Counted from the first letter of the stretch, positions 44,693 through 55,311 are shown. The stretch is 64,000 nt of DNA from Zizania palustris (GCA_019279435.1 JAAALK010000289.1:50533164-50597163), one strand, 5' to 3'. The notes: generated from the letters alone by a model not told the origin. Numbers and translations are program-made.

Positions 44693-46106
44693 TGTTGACA
44701 CGAAAACGTGCCCCCACACTTGGGTCAGTCTGGCGATCCAAAATGCACGGATACTTAGGGATGGGCCTAAGCCTAACGTAGCACCGACGCCGCGTTCCGA
44801 CTACCCTTAATAGTGATAAGGGGGGTGGAGTCGCCAGGCAACCAGATTACAAGAAATAGTCCAATTAGCCGAAAGATATAGGTCAAACAGATTAAAATCA
44901 ACAAACCAGTCGGAGTCCTCCTGGTTCGAAGTCTGTAGCAAAGGGTGCGACGAAGGGTACCTTCGGCGTCTGGTGCGAAGTGTTCCGCCGAAGGGTGCTT
45001 CGACGTTCGAACCGATCCGGCCGAAGGTAAACTCCGAATGGATCTAGACATGGTGATCACCTCCGAACAACGGAGTTCGGCATGTTATCTCCAATGCAGC
45101 GAAGTACAGAAAAGTGACGTGAAGGCTACGCGCGGGTGCAACTTCGTCTTGGTGCGGAATGTGTTTGTATCGGAGCCTGCGATGAAGTGTGCTGATGAAG
45201 CCTACTGCCGAAGCGTGCGGTCCTGTCGAAAGGCGTCCTGGAGACCTCCGGAACCGATCTCTCAGCTCTGGACACCTCCGGCGAAGGGGCTCTGAATGTG
45301 CAAACCTGCAACAAGGATGATGCGAAGTACCAATTCGGCCTTAGGACCGAATTTGCGAGGTATTGCATGGGTGGCGAAGGTAGTAATCTTTTACGCAGAT
45401 TAGCAGATACTTCATAGGCGAAGTAACAAGGTGATAGCAATCTGTTACGTAGATTAACGGGGACTTCACGGGCAAAGTACCAAGGCTTACCACTGTTCCG
45501 TAGTGGCGGACGGAGGGCTTCCAAGCAAAACCACGAAGAGGTACAGAAAAGTAAAGGTAAAGTAAAGGTACGATTAAAGCATGGCTTTGGTTTGTTTGTG
45601 TTTGGGGGCCCTCTATGCCGGCCAGGCCTCTCTATTTATAGAGGGTTAACTCTAATCTAATCTGCTATTAATCCGGACAGATAGGGATAAAGCTTGAGCT
45701 GGCAACGCGTCAATCTCTATCTCTGCCGAGATGGGCTTCGGTCAAGCCCACCGAGGCCTGCTCCTCAGGCCGAAGCTTCGGTAGTGTGGGCCTCCGAAGG
45801 TTCCCGAAGCTTCGGCAGTGTGGGCCTCCGAAGGTTCCCGAAGCTTCGGCAGCGTGGACCTCCGAAGGTTCCCGAAGCTTCGGCAGCGTGGGCCTCCGAA
45901 GGTACCAAAGCTTCGGCAGCGTGGGCCTCCGAAGGCTTCCTGGTCGAAGCCCATGGGCTGGCTGGAGACCCTCGGAGCTCGTAGCTCGACGGGCTTCGGC
46001 CCCATAGGGCTTCGGTCAGACCCTGTACATGTGTATTTTCGGCCCAAATCACCAAAAATTGATATTTTGATAATCTAGCCATCAATGCCATTTTTTGCTA
46101 TCAACA
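44693..46106 (-). repeat. 3' LTR of the Tat element
   Basis: 1414 bp from TGTTGACACG to GCTATCAACA on the plus strand, ends inverse (TGTTGA/TCAACA). TATA box (minus-strand TATAAATAGAG) near 45632-45643. Its U3 holds a 34-bp tandem array. Confidence 0.9.
45770..45939. repeat. five-copy 34-bp tandem repeat in the Tat LTR
   Basis: Units begin ccgaagcttcgg and include gtgggcctccgaagg; five copies with one to four differences each, lying upstream of the TATA box in element orientation. Confidence 0.9.
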
Positions 46107-46122
46107 CATGCCCCCTGCCTTT
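46107..46122 (-). other. polypurine tract of the Tat element
   Basis: The minus strand reads AAAAGGCAGGGGGCATG directly before the 3' LTR start TGTTGATAGC. Confidence 0.85.
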
Positions 46123-46190
46123 TAATGAACTAGTGAACTAAAAGCACAACGAGCTTGAGATGATACTGTTCATACCGTCTTTTTGACATA

Positions 46191-47366
46191 TCATGACGTT
46201 TGCCACACACTCGGGAAGTATCTTTTTAAGTACCTACCATTCAAAGCCCTTCGAAATCGCTCTCCCTGCAGGGATTCCAACACGTATGCATTGCCGGGAG
46301 CGATTTCGGCTACCTTAAGAGGACCTTCCCAACTAGGCGACCATTTCCCAAATTTGGGACTTTTCGTGCCTAAAGGCAAAATTGTCTTCCATACCAAGTC
46401 TCCTATTTTAAACGATTTTGGTTTAACCTTCTTATTGTAGGCTCTAGCTACTCTCTTCTTGTCTACCTCTATGGCTTCTAAAGCTCTTAGCCTCTTATCG
46501 GTCACTTCCTCCAGACTGTCCTTCAGAAGAGCTTCATATTCATTGACCGATAAACTATCTTGCTTCAATACTCTTAAGGAGCCAAGATCTACCTCTACAT
46601 GCAGAACGGCCTCTTGTCCATATACTAACTCATATGGACTGACCTTGGTGGCACCGTGCTTCGCAATCCTACAAGCCCATAACGCTTCGGAAAGCACCTC
46701 ATGCCACCTTTTAGGAAACTCTTCAATTTTATTCTTGATAAGCTTAATCACAGTTTTATTACTAGACTCGGCCTGACCATTGGCCTGAGCATAGTAAGGT
46801 GAAGAGTTTATTAACTTAATGCCATAGTATTCGGCAAAGTCCCTTACTTCTTTTGAAACAAATGAACTACCTTGATCCGTAGTAAGAGTTTGAGGGATGC
46901 CGAATCTATGTATGATGTGCTTCAAAATAAAATCACGTACCTCGTTATGGGTCATGTTCTTGAGAGGTACGGCCTCGGTCCATTTGGTGAAGTAATTCCT
47001 CACCATCAACACGAACCGATGCCCTTTTGAGAAAGGAGGATAGATCTGGCCAATGAAGTCTAGACCCCAACCTCGAAACGGACATGGCTTAACAATAGGA
47101 TTGAGTAATGAGGCAGGAGCTAATTGGATGTTGCCAAACTTCTGACACGCCTCACACCCTTTGTAGTACTTGAAGCAATCTTCAGTCATAGTCGGCCAAT
47201 AAAAACCCGCTCTTTTGAGCATCCAACTCATCTTTTGGGCTGACTGATGAGTGCCGCAAAGCCCCTCATGGACTTCTCCTGTAGCTACCTGGGACTGCTC
47301 ATGGTCTAAACACTTCAATAGCACTCTGTCAATGGTTCGGCGGTACAATGTGTTGTCTATCAACAC
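46191..47366 (-). CDS. Tat-lineage integrase (open, but orphaned from pol)
   Basis: 391 open codons. Zinc domain with H..H and CEACQKFGN (about residues 50-80); core with WGLDFIGQIYPPFSKGHRF, TDQGSSFVSKEV and the Glu in NGQAESSNKTVIKLIKNKI, so the D,D,35E triad appears present; C-terminal GDLVWKTILP and a YLKRYFP ending. It normally joins element cDNA to the chromosome. RT and gag are absent, so it cannot act alone. Point changes such as GQIYPP for GPIxPP suggest relaxed constraint. Confidence 0.85.
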   Translation of the reverse strand: MLIDNTLYRRTIDRVLLKCLDHEQSQVATGEVHEGLCGTHQSAQKMSWMLKRAGFYWPTMTEDCFKYYKGCEACQKFGNIQLAPASLLNPIVKPCPFRGWGLDFIGQIYPPFSKGHRFVLMVRNYFTKWTEAVPLKNMTHNEVRDFILKHIIHRFGIPQTLTTDQGSSFVSKEVRDFAEYYGIKLINSSPYYAQANGQAESSNKTVIKLIKNKIEEFPKRWHEVLSEALWACRIAKHGATKVSPYELVYGQEAVLHVEVDLGSLRVLKQDSLSVNEYEALLKDSLEEVTDKRLRALEAIEVDKKRVARAYNKKVKPKSFKIGDLVWKTILPLGTKSPKFGKWSPSWEGPLKVAEIAPGNAYVLESLQGERFRRALNGRYLKRYFPSVWQTS

Positions 47367-47923
47367 GAATTTGAACGCCTATCGCCGAACCTTCCGATCA
47401 ACCCTTCGGCTAGGATCTTTCAAATACTGGACGATTGGGATTCTCCAATCGCCCTTACAGATTTCAGACGGCTTCGCTGGCTCACCTTCTGGAAGAACTT
47501 CTAAAACACCGACTTCGGGGTGCCCCTCGAGCCATTTCAGCTTCTGCCGAAGCCCGACCGAAGTGTCCGCTCGGAGTGTGCTGGGCCGAAGCCCTTCGGA
47601 GGGTTCAGACCCTGGAGAGCCTTCCCCGTCCGAGAGATTTCAGACTATAGGCTTCGGCATGCCGGACCCCTCGGTGGGTGGAGCACTCCGGTCTAGGAGC
47701 TCCGGCATGTGGTGGCCTTCGGCGACCTGAGGGCCTCGACCCGAAGGGTGCGCCTATCCATCATCACTGGCTTCGGCAACGAGACCAAACGTCGGCTTTT
47801 TCAACACAGAAAATTCCCCTCTCCTGACTTGGTAGCCAGATGCTTGCTGAGCCAAATCATTAGCGATTGAATTGGCCTCTCTTGACACGTGAGATATTTT
47901 GAAATCATCAAAAGTAGCAACTG
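47367..47923 (-). pseudogene. RNase H tail and linker of the Tat element
   Basis: Minus strand: FDDFKISHVSREANSIANDL then GYQVRRGEFSVLKKPTFG, followed by a Pro/Glu-rich linker with frame breaks up to the integrase start. The N-terminal side is cut at 47923. Confidence 0.7.
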
Positions 47924-48070
47924 TTGGGGGGAAAATATTCCATCTTTGGGGCTATTGCAGTAACAGGACAAAGGTTGGTGATTGATTCAAAGGTTTCCAG
48001 CATATAACTCCGGGAATACAGTGGATCAAGTTCGAAGTATGGAGGCGACAACCTTGGTGCAACCGGTAAA
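47924..48070 (-). repeat. LTR end fragment at a chimeric junction
   Basis: Starts TGTTGGGGGGAAAATATTCC on the plus strand, a typical LTR end, and joins the gag of the next element without that element's own sequence. About 150 bp; the parent family is not identified and the right limit is approximate. Confidence 0.5.
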
Positions 48071-48656
48071 ATTCCGCTCTCTTTAAATCCATTATACTTT
48101 CTGGTATATAAGCAGTTCTGAAGGCTTCGACGAACTCGGTCCATTCTATAGTGGCAGGGTTTGCATGGGCTGCTCGGTAGTTGTCCCACCAGATGGCAGT
48201 TGGTCCACACAGCTGCTGGGTGGCAAAAAGAACCTTCTCAACTGGGTTACAGTGGATTAGTTCTAGCTTACGCTCCACATCTCTCAGCCAATCCTTGGCC
48301 TCGGCTGGTTCGGTTACTTGAGTGAATTCTGGTGGACGCAAACGAAGAAACTCTGTCAACTTAGGGCGTCCGTGGGGTTGAATGTGGTGTTGGCCTAAGT
48401 TTTTTTGCATGGTGGCAAAGTTCTGGGCGAGGCCCTGAAGTATTTGAGTCTGCATTATCATGAGTTGGGCTAAGTCGTTGGGAGGGTTTGGCAAATTTGG
48501 TGGGGGCTGATGATCTTGCTGTAACTCTTGTGGCGGTGTTTGTTGTGGCTCCTGTTGGGAGACTTCATCTTCTAACGGCTATTCCTGGGGAACGGGGCCG
48601 TTTTCCTCATAACTATAACACTGCGGTGCACGGGCTTGACGACGCCCTCTCACCAT
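48071..48656 (-). pseudogene. chromovirus gag, truncated
   Basis: Start MVRGRRQARAPQCYSYEENG at 48656, TAG at 48579-48581 (expected Gln in a Gln/Pro-rich run), then the gag core RLRPPEFTQVTEPAEAKDWL, VLFATQQLCGPTAIWWDNY and FRTAYIPESIMDLKRAEF, after which the sequence changes to the LTR scrap. Gag would bind element RNA; the zinc knuckle is lost. Confidence 0.82.
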
Positions 48657-48885
48657 CTAAACAAAGCAGAAAGCAAGAAATGACTACAGAGATACTAGCA
48701 AACATAGTCATCACACATTGCATTACATAACATAAATGTTCACAGACATTCCATCCATCATACAAGTCATAATAGTACTGGTAGTACAACAATACATCCC
48801 AACATGTCACCTCTATGACAGAAACGTGCTACCCGGTGGCTAAACAAATCTAAGCTCCCTCAAGTCGAGTGGGGAAGCGCTCCTA

Positions 48886-50057
48886 CTCTCCATCCTCATA
48901 GAACTCGATCTCGTCGGGGTCCTCCTCCTCCTCCGGGTCCTCCTGCTTGGGCTCGCCAAGCGGGATCGCTGCGCCTGCATCATCAACATCCATCTCGTCG
49001 TCGTCACTGATGTAGATAATCTCGATCGGTGCGGTACCCTGGACAGGGGAAGGATCGACGACTGGGGATGGGGGCAGTGGAGGTAATGGAACAGCTATGG
49101 CTAGGGTGTCATCTGGCTAGACCACTAAAGATGGTAGCTGGGAGGGGTCGAGTGAGGGATCGGGGAGGGGAAAGTAGTCATCTGGGTCAGCCATGGGTGA
49201 GGCCATCAGGCCAGGGGTATAGTCGGGTGACTCTGGCGTATAGTCAGGTATATCGTCGTCTGGGTCCTCATCTCCATATGGGGATCCAGACGGGCTCCCA
49301 GAGGGTGAGCGTGGTGGAGTGGTGGGTAGTCTGATGTAGCTGTCTATGTACTCAATCTCGGCAGAGGTGGCTCTAGGTGTCAGTGATCCTAGCAAGATGC
49401 CGGTTCCTAAGGTGGCAGAGGTGTGAATACTGGACCGGCAGTATGGTGGGCAGGTGGAACTGGTGTAGTGGGTGTGGCGGGTGCAACTGGTGCAGTGGGT
49501 GCGCGGGGTGCAACTGGTGTAGTGGGTGCGGCGGGTGCAACTGGTGCATTGGGTGCGGCGGGTGCAACTGGTACTAGTAGTGACCTGAGATAACCCATCT
49601 CCCGGTCTAGGCGGATGTAGGAATCTAACAGGCTCTGGTACATGTGTGTGTGGGCCTGGGTCATCCTGATAAGGAGAGTCACCGCAGGGTGCTCCGCCTG
49701 GCATGCACAAGGGTAAGTCATGGTGTCTACACCGTCGGCTAAGGAGGATAAGTAGTGGTAGGGGCTAAGGTGGAAGAAGTCTCGGTACCTCTGACGAAGG
49801 TGACCTAGAGTGGAAAGGGCTAAATCCTACATGGCTAATATGTATGTGGGGCGGACTGTAGTGTAACGAAGGAACTCTACGTCAGCTGTGGATGGAAAAA
49901 GAAAGATGGTAACATGGCAGGGGTAGGGTGGGGTGGAGTAAGAAAATCCGACATACTCAGGGGGTGAGTAACCTAAGTAGGCTGCTACCTCACTAAGTAA
50001 TCGGACAAAACCATCGAATCCCAGTCCCTGGGTAACATGAATGGGTTCTGCAGACAT
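48886..50057 (-). pseudogene. extra ORF upstream of chromovirus gag
   Basis: Start MSAEPIHVTQGLGFDGFVRL, then YLGYSPPEYVGFSYSTPP and CHVTIFLFPSTADVEFL; TAG at 49827; a short amphipathic region with TYPCACQAEHPAVTLLIRM; a Pro/Ala tandem array (49440-49580); a frame change near 49430; DYTPESPDYTPG; TAG at 49117; and an acidic end with IEIIYISDDDEMDVDD near 48990. Function unknown. Similar pre-gag ORFs occur in some grass gypsy elements (recollection, unchecked). Apart from two TAG codons and one slip, about 390 codons stay open. Confidence 0.65.
49440..49580. repeat. Pro/Ala-coding tandem repeat
   Basis: 'ggtgcaactggtgyagtgggtgcg'-type units (24 bp), about five copies, encoding VAPAAPTTP-like repeats in the extra ORF. 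Confidence 0.8.
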
Positions 50058-50240
50058 CTACAAAAATAAAAGAAAACATTTGGTAAGTAGTCAGGTAAAA
50101 TTGTAAGAGGAGTAAGAATAATAATTTTGCATATAAGTACAAAACTTTGTATATACATAGATATAGTCATATGTATACATATATTTGAGTTTATAACAAA
50201 TTAGCTGTTGGTGGTCGGTTTCCATCCTAGGGCCAACCTT

Positions 50241-50253
50241 TGCTCTGATACCA
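50241..50253 (-). other. primer binding site of the chromovirus
   Basis: The minus strand reads TGGTATCAGAGCA three bases after the LTR end. Confidence 0.85.
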
Positions 50254-50256
50254 CCC

Positions 50257-53200
50257 TGTGACGTCCCTCCTCGTATAGACTAGGCTATCATGAGGGGAGC
50301 GGTCACTTTACAACCAAAGTCATTTCAAAGTGAAATTCATTCATGTTGTCGTTAGTCGTGGCGACACATAGTAGCGGATTTATTACAAAAGAGTCGTATG
50401 AGGCATACCTCACGGCCAAATGTTCACCACAATAGAGTTCAACAGCGGAAACCAAAACCAGTTATTCAACAACAATCATCTGGTTGGGAACTAGGACTGG
50501 AAACCTAATCTTCGTGGTACTCAACGTCCTCGACGCCTTCTTCCTCCGGGATGTATTCCTCCCCTTCAAGGCCTCTATGTTCTAGTAATGGTGGGGGTGA
50601 GTACAAAAAGTACTCAACAAGTTCCGGAATGTAATATAGATGCATTCAGGATCAAGGAGGGCTTACGGCTTAAGTATGCAGGAAAATTTCTAAGTGTACC
50701 TTCGGGATTGAGGTTCTCAACCTCAATCGAGTTTTAAGCAAGAGAAAACTTAATTTATTCAAATCTTTTCCCAGTGGACCCAACATTTAACTTCTCCCGA
50801 AACACCCTTTTTCCTCATTATACCATCACATTGTTTTGCCCGCAGAGCGATACTACTCTTCCCGGCATCTCCTCTCGGCTCAACAATTGACCAACAGTTT
50901 ACCAAACCCTTCATCACCATGACTCAGTCTAATTCCACACCTCAACTCTATGAAGCCTTTCAACTTCCCGAACACACACAGGTTCATTGCCAACCACTAA
51001 GGTTAGCCGTACACCATGAAGGCATACTCTGGTAACGCTCCCATCCCTTCAACATTTTTGCTTTCCAAAATCAACCCAAACACTACACAAGGGAAACTTA
51101 TCAATGCATGCGCCCATGACCATGGGCACGGCTGTTCGAACAGGTTTACTTCAGCTGAAGGTGTACTCTTTACCCTCACGACACATGTTATCCCTACTGC
51201 CCGTCGACAGCATGATAACCATGACAAGGTTCATCCAAAGCGGACTAAGGATACCGCTCTGCCGTCAGAACGGGTCTACGACCAAGGATCATGGGTCCAC
51301 GACCCCCTTTTTCCTTTAGGAATCCGAGGTGCTCTCCACCATCTCTCTTTCTCATGACGCCTCTTCCGGGCACACTCACTTTCCCCCGAGCACCCCGTCG
51401 TGATTCCACGTCCTCCGCAGGAGCAGTCCATCCCGAGCCTACTAATTCAAAACCAGGGGTAGAGCCATAATACCCGTGAGGTTGCACGATAGTGGTGCAA
51501 GATGTCGCTCCCCAAGGTTGTCCTTAATGTTATGTGAAATCGCGCCACACATGCCACGTTTTCGCATAACGAAACTTCCATTCACAAATCCCATATTTTC
51601 CCATTTTTTGTTTCCAACATTTTTGGTACCTTGTACCATTTTTCAAAAACACTTTCTCAAACCCCAATTTTCATTTCCCACGCAATCATTCCATCATTTC
51701 ACACATATCGAGCATGAGTATTTGCAAGTATAAAATAATGTTTTGAAAGTGAATATTGATTTCACACAACCTACCATATTACTAGGGTAAGTTGTATTCA
51801 TCATCAAGGTTATCAAGGCATATAAGCACAACATCAAGGAAAGCTAGGTGCAACAACTTTTAGGTTTTACTTGACTTAATCGCACAGGCTATGTCGTAAT
51901 GAAAAGTGTATGTGTGTGTGTCCTATTTTGCATATAGCAAGTTTAATTTTAAATCAATTGGGATCAACATGTTCAAAGGAAAGGAACTTGCCTTGCTCGG
52001 GGAAATAGTCGGGGTCGTCGAAGTCGTTTTCCTCTGGAACTTCGGTTTCAACCTCTAATATGAATTTAGAGTTAATAATTAATTAGAGATTTTATTTATC
52101 TTTTAAAAAATTGGAAAATATTATTTATGTAAAGTTTAGATTTTTACAAACTTATAGAAATTTGAATGGAATTTTTCTGAGTTGAAATGAATTTGCTACA
52201 AATTTCCCAAGCTAAAAACATTTTCTTAAAACAATAACTAATACTGTTCCTATTGGGCCGGTCAGGAAATTAATTCGGAAATTACGAAACTACACTGTTC
52301 AATGCTATTGGGCCGGCCTGGTTTTACTTCCTAGAAATTATACAATAAAATAAAAAAACACTATTCATGATGGGCCGGACAAAAACGGCCCAGGGGTGCG
52401 GCGCGCGCGCGGCCAGGCCGGTGCGTGGCCCAGCGGTTGGCTTGGAAGCGGGGCCCACATGGCGGTGGCTGGGGGCTGCTGGCGGAGGGACCCACTGGTC
52501 AGTGGCAGAAAGCGGAGAGCTTGGCGGCTCGAGGTTGATGATGACCTCCAACGACCGAAACTTCTCCGGGGCATAACTCCACCATTTTAGCTCTGATTGC
52601 CACAAAATTTTAACAGTAGCTAGAGTACAGCTAGATGAACACATCCAACGGTTGGATTGGGCATTAGAGCAACGGTTTAGGTTTTAGACCAGCGAACAGT
52701 AGGTTCGGTTTGGGATTTTTAATGGCGAGGGCGGAGCTTCGGCGAGGCATTGGGGGTCATTTTCACCATCCTTAGGGCATTGTGGAGCTACCGGTGCTCT
52801 TGGATTGAGCTACGGTGGCCCGAGAGCACAAAATGACGAGCTCGTCGCCGGCGAGCTACTGCTACCCTACGTCCACGGCGAGCTAGGGAACATGTTCTAC
52901 TACTCATGGGGATGCTCTAGCATGAATTAATTGGGAAATGGTGGTACCTTGGTCAGAGCTCGGCATACGGTGGCGAAATTGGGGATTTCCGGTGACGGCT
53001 AGGTCCGGTGAAATTGACTACGGGATAGGGTGCACCAAGGGTTAGTGATCACGTTCCCACTCATGTCGCGAGGATAAGATCAAAGGGGAGAGGTATTGGG
53101 GGGACGAACCGTGGCGGCGGCGATCATCTTCGGCGAATTCCGGGTGCGGTCGTCCTTGGTTAGCTCCGGCGAGGGCTTGAGCTTGAAGGGGGTGTGCGGA

Positions 53201-53715
53201 GAGTGTGTGGGTGCACTGAGGCGAGCCGGGGAGTCTTCTTGTGCGCGCGGCAGCATGGGCGGCGACATGCAACATGATGGCGACGGCACGGGAGCGTGTC
53301 CGGGCGTAGGTTAGGGTGGTTGGATGGGCGGTGCACGCGAGTCAACGGTTGAGGTGGCGCTAGGGGTCGGCGACGGACCGTCGGTCCGTGCGGTGTTCGA
53401 CGTACGACGGCATGGCGGCAGCGTGCCGGCGCGTACGGGAGTGGCGCGGCGTCAACGGCGAGGGTGTGGGCGTGCGGTGTGGCTGACGAGGGCGGTACGG
53501 GCGCGGCGAGGCGAGGGCGTGGGTGGCGTGAGCAGTGGTACGGCGAGCGCGAGAGCGTGCGGACGCGGGAGTGGTGTGGCGTACGGCGTCGGGCGCGGCG
53601 TGGCGCGGTGCGACGTGACGCTGCGCGACGTGCACGGCGTGACGTGGCGCACAGCCGCGAGCTGGAGCTCGGGCGCACGCCACGCGCGGCCAGCCATGGT
53701 CGGCAGGGCGTGACA
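50257..53715 (-). repeat. 5' LTR of the chromovirus
   Basis: Plus-strand start TGTGACGTCCC and end GGGCGTGACA; the minus-strand start TGTCACGCCCTGCC is typical of grass chromoviruses. The 53040-53710 part is extremely GC-rich with many overlapping ORFs that I treat as chance; the middle is AT-rich. It contains an 80-codon frame (51245-51487) shared with the copy at 10954-11196. Confidence 0.85.
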
Positions 53716-54763
53716 GCTAACAGAATTTCCTTGGCAAAATTTGGAATTTTGCGGTCCATTATATGACTGGAAAGCTATGGACGCAGGTGGATTTACATGG
53801 CGAATAAAGAGGCTTGATGATGCCTTGGATTTGTACAATGAGTTCCGTATAGACCATTTTCGGGGCTCTCAGGTTTCTGAAAGAACGGTGTCTAAGAAAA
53901 TCCAGTTAGATTGGAAGTTCCGATTTGGAATCGGAAGTTCTGATTATTTTCTGAATTGGAAATAGAGAGCTTAAATCGGAAGTTCCGATATGGTATCGGA
54001 AGTTCCAATAATTTCTAATTAGAGACAGAGAGTTAAAACCAGAAGTATTGATGCGCATTGGGAAAAACTGCACTGATCGGAAGTTTTGATAGGAGGTATT
54101 AGAAGTTCTGAATAGAACAAAAATATATTGGATCTGTTACGATAACGTACTGATTTGAGAGACCGAAAATACCCGATCGAAAATTCCGATCCAGGATCGG
54201 AAGTTTCAACGTGGACGAAAATAGATTGGATCTGTTGGTTCACAAATCGGTTGTAACCGATTTGTTGGTTTCGAATTGTTGGAGACCAGGGTCTCTCACC
54301 TTTATATAAAGAGAGGAGGAGGTCTTGAACAATAAGCAATTGTTAGTTTAGATCTAGCCATCAAGAGCTCCTTTCCTCCCTTTCTTAATATCAAAAGTTG
54401 AGATTGGGATCTCCCGATTCTCACGAACGGTGCTAGCACGCCGACGTAGGAAGAATCTCATCCCTAGACGTGTAGATACTGTGAGGAGTTGCTCCAATAG
54501 AGACGCTCATGGACTTCATCACATGATTAACTACGTTATCTTCGTCGATTGGATCACTGGGGAACGGTCGGAGCGAGGCGAGGATCAACGAGGACACGCT
54601 CCCCGACATCTTCTTCCGCTGCACCTAGCGCGTCTTGTGTTAGAAAGTATCGATCTATAATCTAGCACGCGCATGCTTCTTAGGCTTTGGGGCGAATTTT
54701 TAAAATTTCCAGGCAGTGTAGATTTTCCTTTCCCCAACAATTTCTAGGCAGTTCCTGCTGCTG
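53716..54763 (+). pseudogene. DPE1: 4-alpha-glucanotransferase (disproportionating enzyme, GH77) exon fragment
   Basis: 53741-53877 encodes PLYDWKAMDAGG and, further on, DLYNEFRIDHFRG, matching the GH77 region where the Asp of RIDHFRG is the catalytic nucleophile. After the solo LTR the exon resumes at 54740 as TTTCTAGGCAGTTCCTGCTGCTG, matching the conserved GFWAVPA, and ends at a GTAAGC splice donor (54763/54764). DPE1 transfers glucan chains from malto-oligosaccharides in plastids. Damage: a one-base loss after HFRG, TGG to TAG in GFW, Trp to Arg in the TWW motif, the LTR insertion, and truncation by the chromovirus at 53715. A genomic (unprocessed) pseudogene fragment; no other exon was found. 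Confidence 0.82.
53873..54744 (+). mobile_element. solo LTR of the copia-3 family
   Basis: 53878-54739, TGAAAGAACGG to CCCCAACA, plus strand, homologous to the LTRs of copia element 3 in reverse. The near-duplication GTTTC/ATTTC flanks it. No primer binding site follows, so the internal part was lost by LTR-LTR recombination. TATA box TTTATATAAAG near 54301. About a dozen GGAAGTTCC inverted repeats lie in 53908-54215. Confidence 0.88.
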
Positions 54764-55311
54764 GTAAGCCAAATACATTCGGCTCGTCTTCGGCATAATA
54801 GATATTTTTAAGGAAATGGATTTAAATTTTGCTAAGTGACTATAACATTAATCGTGGAATTTTAAAATGAGTTTAAGTATTCTTGTTTGGCAGTTGTTTA
54901 GTTTGGTAATATTTCAATGGCAGAATTATGAATGTACTTCTTTTTCGAGGAGCTATGAATATAATAATATCCTAAATGTGTCCACCTCGTTTTTATGCTA
55001 TCAACTTTATGAATATATTTTTTTGAAGGTGAGTTCCCGGGAGGAAACGATATAATTGTTTTTTTTAACGTAGCAGATTACAATACTAATATGAATAAAC
55101 CTGAGGAATCACAACAAATTAAAGCGACGCCATGGCGCGCATCATATCCATCAAAGATCAAACAGCAGTTTCAGTCACTATCAACATCAACAACCTGAAT
55201 CTGACATACACGTCGGTCAATCAACTTCTGAATCCGATGGTTTTAATTCTTTGCCGTTAAAAGGATGCAATCAACACGTATATGATCACGTACGTTTTCC
55301 GACCACGTATA
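54764..55311. other. intron remnant and PP2C 3' flank
   Basis: AT-rich sequence starting at the DPE1-like splice donor; no further DPE1 exon was recognised. 55080-55311 probably includes the PP2C 3' untranslated region. Confidence 0.5.

Larger units (their letters stand above)
44693..47923 (-). mobile_element. 3' half of a Tat-lineage gypsy element
   Basis: Minus-strand order: RNase H end, integrase, polypurine tract, 3' LTR. The RNase H tail reads ISHVSREANSIANDLAQQAS (about 47800-47923), a Tat-lineage signature. The 5' half (LTR, gag, protease, RT) is missing: the element stops at 47923 where an LTR scrap begins. The left end lies in the acidic antisense ORF sequence of the older Tat-like element. 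Confidence 0.85.
48071..53715 (-). mobile_element. 5' half of a Tekay/Del-like chromovirus
   Basis: Minus strand: 3.46 kb 5' LTR (50257-53715), tRNA-Met primer binding site, an extra ORF, then the N-terminal part of gag, which is cut at about 48071. Protease, RT, RNase H and integrase are absent. The LTR relative at 9869-12290 lies in inverse orientation. The right end falls inside a DPE1-like exon. Confidence 0.83.

Noticed and set aside
9869..53715. Large segmental inverted duplication
   Set aside because: The shared sequence stops at LTR limits, so two insertions explain it.
53040..53838. Arg/Ala-rich ORFs on both strands
   Set aside because: They lie in the GC-rich start of the chromovirus LTR and overlap in all frames.
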